From: a virus
Reading direction: 5' to 3' (one strand)
DNA length: 33,049 nt
Virus record (IMG/VR): IMGVR_UViG_3300034375_002991
Span: 1 to 33,049 of that record
Numbering within the stretch: the first letter of the stretch is position 1; each line of letters opens with the position of its first letter. The translations under genes and the position numbers were made by a program. Shown here one piece after another: positions 30,501 through 33,049 of the stretch. The notes under the pieces were generated by a model that did not search any database, was not told the origin of the DNA, and saw only the letters and a program-made list of their open reading frames with translations.

Positions 30501-32355
30501 GGGTTTTGGTGAAGGTTATACCTACTTCTTCACCAACTCGGTTGAATATGGCTAATGCCTCGCCGGAGGCAATATCAGCATCGGTTACACTCTCATCGCG
30601 GGCTATAGAGACGTTGCCGGTAGGCGTTCTGGCTTCAACACCATCCAGATATTGTTGGGCAAGTAACAATACGCCGTCGCTATTGGCCGCAGCAATATCC
30701 CCACCCACAGATGCTTTTACGCTATTAACAAGATCATCAATGTCCTCGATACTGTTAAGTTTAGTATCGACATTCGCTAGTATAACGTCGCCTAGCTTGG
30801 CCCGAATAGTTTCATCTATCTTAGTATCGCGAGCCTCTTGACTAATATCGTTCTGACGACCGGTGGCAAGCCAATGCTGGTACGGATCTACATCTTCGGG
30901 AAGATTATATAGCTCGCGGTATTCTTCGGCTTGGAAATTAGGTATAGTTAATTCACCGTTCTCATCAGCGGAGTAGCCCGTTAGGGCTTCGACCATATAC
31001 TTAGTAGCAACCTCATTTACAGGCTGCATCAGCTCGTCGATGTACTGTTCAGAGCGAATAAGGTCGTCAGTGGCGGTTTTATACTCAGCCGCAGCGGTGG
31101 TGTATTTGGCATCAACAATTTCGTAGCTATCTACAGCGTCATCCAACCGAGCCTTGATAGCGTCGATCTCTGCTAGCCGTGCGTTAGAAGTGGCTTTATT
31201 GGTAATGCTTACGTTAATATCGGCGTTATATTTGTCGATTGCGGCGGTGTATTCGTCGTAGATTTCTTGGACAACGCCGCGGGCTATATCTACTTCTGCC
31301 GCTGCTTGGTTAGCTACTGTGTATTTCTCGTCTACAGCGGCTTGAGCACCGCTGATTTCGTCAATGAGGCGGTCTAAGCCACCCTCTGTTGCGTCATCAA
31401 TAGCTTTTCTTAGCCCCAATATAGCTTGGTTATTGAAGCTGGCTTGAAACGCCTGATACGGATCTGCGCCCGCATACCCAGCTTTAATAGTATCGCTCAC
31501 TACATTAGTAAGCATAGCGCTGCGGAGTCTGGCTTCGTTAGTGTCAGCCGTAAATAACTCGCTATCTGCGATTGCTTCTTTAATAATACCAGTCGTAACG
31601 GCGGCGCTCATAATAGACCCAGCTACAAGGTCTTCATTTATTTCGCCTGTAGTGACGAGTGACGAGATAGCCGCACTAGCGCCGCCCGTTACCATGTCTT
31701 GAACTACTTCGGGTAGTTCTTGGAAGCCCTCTACAAGATCCGATAATTCATTGAATATACTATCTTTTGTAGATAGGAAGGTGTCGTCAAATCCCTCGAA
31801 ATCTATATCTGTGCTAAGTTCATCTACATCTAGAGAGTTACTAAACTCACTTTTTACATAGTCACCTAATTCACTTAACCCGGCACTGGCTGCACCGCTA
31901 AGAGCGCCGTTAAGAAGAGCGGCCCCAATATCCCCACCAGTCAAAGCCGCGCTAACACCCGCCCGAGTAGCACTTGATGCAGCTCTACCAGCAATCTTAC
32001 CGGCTGTTTCACCCGCTGCTTCACCTACATAACCGCCAACAGCTTCACCTGCGATATCGCCAAAATAACCGCCAGCATAAGACGCAGTAGCAGCCAGCAG
32101 CATGTCGCCTATATCACCACCATTTCTAGCGGTGTTGGCAGCCTGCGCGGCAGCTATGATCCACGGATTACCAGTTAGCCCGGCACCGATTGAGATAATT
32201 GCGCCGAGCGGGTCTTCAGCTATACCCTCAATAACGCCGCCAACGACATCAATAACCGGCGATAGGATGTCGTCAACGACAAATTCGGCTACGTCGGATA
32301 TGGCATCACCAACCCAACTTACGACACTACCAACTGCGTCTGCTACGAAACCCAT
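27550..32355 (-). CDS. Very large repeat-rich virion protein, 1601 aa
   Basis: The N-terminal 170 residues are glycine-, alanine- and valine-rich (VIEGIAEDPLGAIISIGAGL, then GEAVGGYVGEAAGETAGKIA), a pattern suited to membrane insertion. Residues about 330-450 form a coiled-coil-like stretch. A 16-residue repeat (KGILETATRIGAEGVS) is tandem near 993-1025, and a Gln/Ala repeat (VSLQEQQAAEQAA) occurs four times near 1348-1408. DVTGDNVIDINDQI (near 1450) matches a dockerin/EF-hand-like calcium loop. The end has AAEGGLVEDKTDEIMSILGG. It has the size and composition of an ejected inner-virion protein, possibly one that builds a channel through the cell envelope, but no family could be assigned. ATG 32355 follows an AGAGAG site. 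Confidence 0.82.
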   Translation of the reverse strand: MGFVADAVGSVVSWVGDAISDVAEFVVDDILSPVIDVVGGVIEGIAEDPLGAIISIGAGLTGNPWIIAAAQAANTARNGGDIGDMLLAATASYAGGYFGDIAGEAVGGYVGEAAGETAGKIAGRAASSATRAGVSAALTGGDIGAALLNGALSGAASAGLSELGDYVKSEFSNSLDVDELSTDIDFEGFDDTFLSTKDSIFNELSDLVEGFQELPEVVQDMVTGGASAAISSLVTTGEINEDLVAGSIMSAAVTTGIIKEAIADSELFTADTNEARLRSAMLTNVVSDTIKAGYAGADPYQAFQASFNNQAILGLRKAIDDATEGGLDRLIDEISGAQAAVDEKYTVANQAAAEVDIARGVVQEIYDEYTAAIDKYNADINVSITNKATSNARLAEIDAIKARLDDAVDSYEIVDAKYTTAAAEYKTATDDLIRSEQYIDELMQPVNEVATKYMVEALTGYSADENGELTIPNFQAEEYRELYNLPEDVDPYQHWLATGRQNDISQEARDTKIDETIRAKLGDVILANVDTKLNSIEDIDDLVNSVKASVGGDIAAANSDGVLLLAQQYLDGVEARTPTGNVSIARDESVTDADIASGEALAIFNRVGEEVGITFTKTPNLGAPVFDARLNRTVQPIYDASSGKAVYIDPVTKQPIEGYISGDIQPDGTVLFTDSTTAIRNLPPPPPTLAEVAKVAPVVAIDAAGNLNINQEEYNKLDWGTRQLINLSKNVAEFVNEREQLAKETGDIDVDGLSTDYEERARKVKDLAAWGLRGGGEALKSVNDFLEIFLNSRNNPVDLSSSNLAKLAITMSSLSDITESDLSQEQWKTFKTDVKNATGIVGTANAVIGGIAEAPWAVLGNLIGTEILPEALTAVAGGGVGLVVKGGAKAAQLSAQAARKWGRASAWGTAAGLQVLETAGSAAGETYEELYDKMIQLGVDPVLADQKAQEAAVTTGLTAALIEGIAGRIFSPTDLLASNIASGANTKALVVLSEGILEKATRKGAEGVSKGILETATRIGAEGVSEGIEEGATAALKIAFHEQIDPTVTQRGGVYEDWRGDIAAASLLGALAGTGTAGAITLGDVTLSAVRDGTYTYNNVIPEEFWTQQAEYAANKPQPSSNPAANAVILFNPDINEAVANANAPDAGPDVRAQAQQTIKDTLGWGSFFDDQGQVLDFSEDEDGAWSYQTATDILDAANDDAYTTYGEAQEAYQAIEDQTPYTLTEEDLGGFVGETPDTAVSGRVIDTVNRGYATQIFEQEGYTPEEADYLAALSLAESGVLTKALGTELATLYDPRAVTWEEAQQAFEELGFLDALPPDVQSLVGQYAESELAGRAQERLPVATYNALASRQEQQAAEQAAFYNALVSLQEQQAAEQAALVSLQEQQAAEQAALVSRQEQQAAEQAAFRDSVTSLIGKPAQQVTDADIDFVTDLIAQREVMSEPAPFTAQQLQYDVTGDNVIDINDQIVLQNLQQSQQTGQQIGQATQINPATQFATTGIAGQIANMNAQLQRQQQMQNVQQFASMLEPGGRGAIKTLDVEQGPLYFYDPITSEDIFATPQQSGVFNAEDFFGLGLAAAEGGLVEDKTDEIMSILGGKRG
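28133..28312 (-). repeat. Four copies of a 42-bp repeat with 12-bp spacer
   Basis: GCAGCTTGCTCCGCCGCCTG plus 22 more bases recurs at 28133, 28175, 28217 and 28271. The first three are in direct tandem. GCATTATAAAAC (28259-28270) separates the third and fourth, and GCATTATAAG follows the fourth, so the ancestral unit was probably 54 bp and lost 12 bp in some copies. All lengths are multiples of three. The protein unit is VSLQEQQAAEQAA, with or without YNAL. Confidence 0.93.
29275..29379 (-). repeat. 48-bp tandem repeat, two copies plus start of a third
   Basis: ACCTTCAGAAACCCCCTCCG plus 28 more bases (29275-29322) is repeated at 29323-29370 with four changes, and ACCTTCAGA begins a third copy at 29371. 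It encodes the 16-residue unit containing ILETATRIGAEGVS in the 1601-residue protein. Confidence 0.92.
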
Positions 32356-32838
32356 CTACATACTCTCTAAAATAGGTTGTTTACCTATTTTTATGTAAAC
32401 AATGTAACCATTGTCGGCTCTTTTACCTATACCGATCTGGGTATCAGAGCCTTTTGTGAGGCGTTGGAACACCCGAAACCCGTTAAGGAAACCCTCACCG
32501 TTAAACCAAGTCGTGTAATGAGTTATACCACGTTTCTGAAGATACCTAATATACTGGAGCGAATTGTTAACGAAGTTACGCCCCGTATCCACGTTAAACG
32601 CACGGCCAACCATCTTGTTTCGGTTCTGCCCTTTCCCCCTATGACCCAAGAACACGGTATTGCCATACTGCCGAATATCAGCGCTCGGCATTTTCAGTTC
32701 TTGGGCGATAGTAGCAAGGGCTACATCCGGGGCGTAAACATCCCCTATGGAAGCAGCGGCACCATTATTCGAGTTAGCCGCCAGAACCAGAATCTCTGGC
32801 CCCTCTAGCTTCTTCTCATTGCTATCTACTATGTCCAT
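32356..32838 (-). CDS. Hypothetical protein, 160 aa
   Basis: ATG 32838 begins a 160-residue protein whose TAG stop directly touches the start of the 1601-residue gene. It reads MDIVDSNEKKLEGPEILVLA, then ASIGDVYAPDVALATIAQEL, GNTVFLGHRGKGQNRNKMVG, FVNNSLQYIRYLQKRGITHY and YIVYIKIGKQPILESM. The alternation of strands and helices suggests a small alpha/beta fold; RNKMVGRAFNVDTGRNFVNN is the most conserved-looking section. No catalytic motif can be named. Its place at the head of the ejection-protein block suggests an assembly or virion role. Ribosome site is weak (GAAG). Confidence 0.75.
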   Translation of the reverse strand: MDIVDSNEKKLEGPEILVLAANSNNGAAASIGDVYAPDVALATIAQELKMPSADIRQYGNTVFLGHRGKGQNRNKMVGRAFNVDTGRNFVNNSLQYIRYLQKRGITHYTTWFNGEGFLNGFRVFQRLTKGSDTQIGIGKRADNGYIVYIKIGKQPILESM

Positions 32839-32840
32839 AG

Positions 32841-33049
32841 CTACTTCAAAGCCTCAAATAACGCCGCCGAGTACACATTACCCATACCCGCTGCCAAGCT
32901 AAGAACAACGCCGTCTGGTGCCGGGCAACCCATAGACAAAAATACCGAGTCACGCTCAGTTCTATTAGGGATACTAGGGATTAGCCCTTTGGCAATGTCG
33001 TCAAACAACATAGTTGTTTCCAAAAGACCGCTGGCACCCATCGTATGTC
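32841..33049 (-). CDS. Truncated hypothetical gene at the right edge
   Basis: A minus-strand frame ends at TAG (32843-32841), two bases before the next ATG, and is open to the edge of the window. ATG 33041 could be a start (MGASGLLETTMLFDDIAKGL), but no stop lies between it and the edge, so the gene may begin outside. Visible residues include SVFLSMGCPAPDGVVLSLAA and end in ALFEALK. The family is not recognised. It is the first gene visible of the minus-strand transcript. Confidence 0.6.
   Translation of the reverse strand, partial: HTMGASGLLETTMLFDDIAKGLIPSIPNRTERDSVFLSMGCPAPDGVVLSLAAGMGNVYSAALFEALK

Overview
The window reads as one continuous piece of a tailed double-stranded DNA phage (Caudoviricetes), probably from a marine or other aquatic metagenome. 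The grounds are dense overlapping genes (ATGA and TGATG junctions), a T7-like family A DNA polymerase, a primase-helicase, recombination nucleases, a SleB-type cell-wall hydrolase, a phage-borne tRNA-Leu, and a block of very long low-complexity virion proteins of the kind that podovirus-like phages inject with their DNA. The host cannot be fixed from the sequence; strong AAGGAGAAC Shine-Dalgarno sites show only a bacterial host with standard initiation. There is no rRNA, insertion sequence, CRISPR array or integrase. Terminase, portal, capsid, tail-tube and phage RNA polymerase genes are not visible and would lie outside the window.

Left arm, plus strand, 1-17288. It starts with the tail of a truncated gene, a 52-residue ORF and a leader of three stem-loops, then a metallopeptidase-like/VWA protein (344-1537), a small gene, a cell-wall hydrolase (1745-2167) and several genes of unknown function (2157-5048). 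A regulatory patch at 5063-6012 holds a winged-helix-like protein, a tRNA-Leu(TAA) and an XRE-type helix-turn-helix gene. Next come a VRR-NUC nuclease, a zinc-ribbon protein, a DUF6378 protein, a charged repeat protein, DNA polymerase I (7765-9591), a Cas4/RecB-like nuclease with a cysteine cluster, a degenerate HNH-like basic protein, an SNF2-type helicase, an excisionase-like HTH, a putative zinc-containing ssDNA-binding protein (13285-14196) and a 940-residue AEP primase/DUF927 helicase fusion. Together these form a nearly complete replication and recombination set.

Junction, 17289-17366. The two arms are transcribed toward each other and meet at a UUCG-capped intrinsic terminator for the plus strand. 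The stop codon of the last minus-strand gene lies in its U-tract.

Right arm, minus strand, 33049-17364. Transcription runs from the right edge leftward through a truncated gene, a 160-residue protein, a 1601-residue repeat-rich protein, proteins of 235, 321 and 613 residues, and a 2215-residue polyvalent protein with an HEATH metallopeptidase motif. They are most likely internal-virion or ejection proteins.

The most unusual signal is a 17-18 bp palindrome, GTTAGTGC-N-GCACTAAC and close variants, followed by AA. I found six copies, all in the plus-strand arm and none in the structural arm. Two supply stop codons, one abuts the tRNA, and two lie inside coding sequences (DNA polymerase and the ssDNA-binding candidate). 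It resembles a dispersed operator or stoperator family, and the XRE-type protein encoded next to one copy is a candidate ligand.
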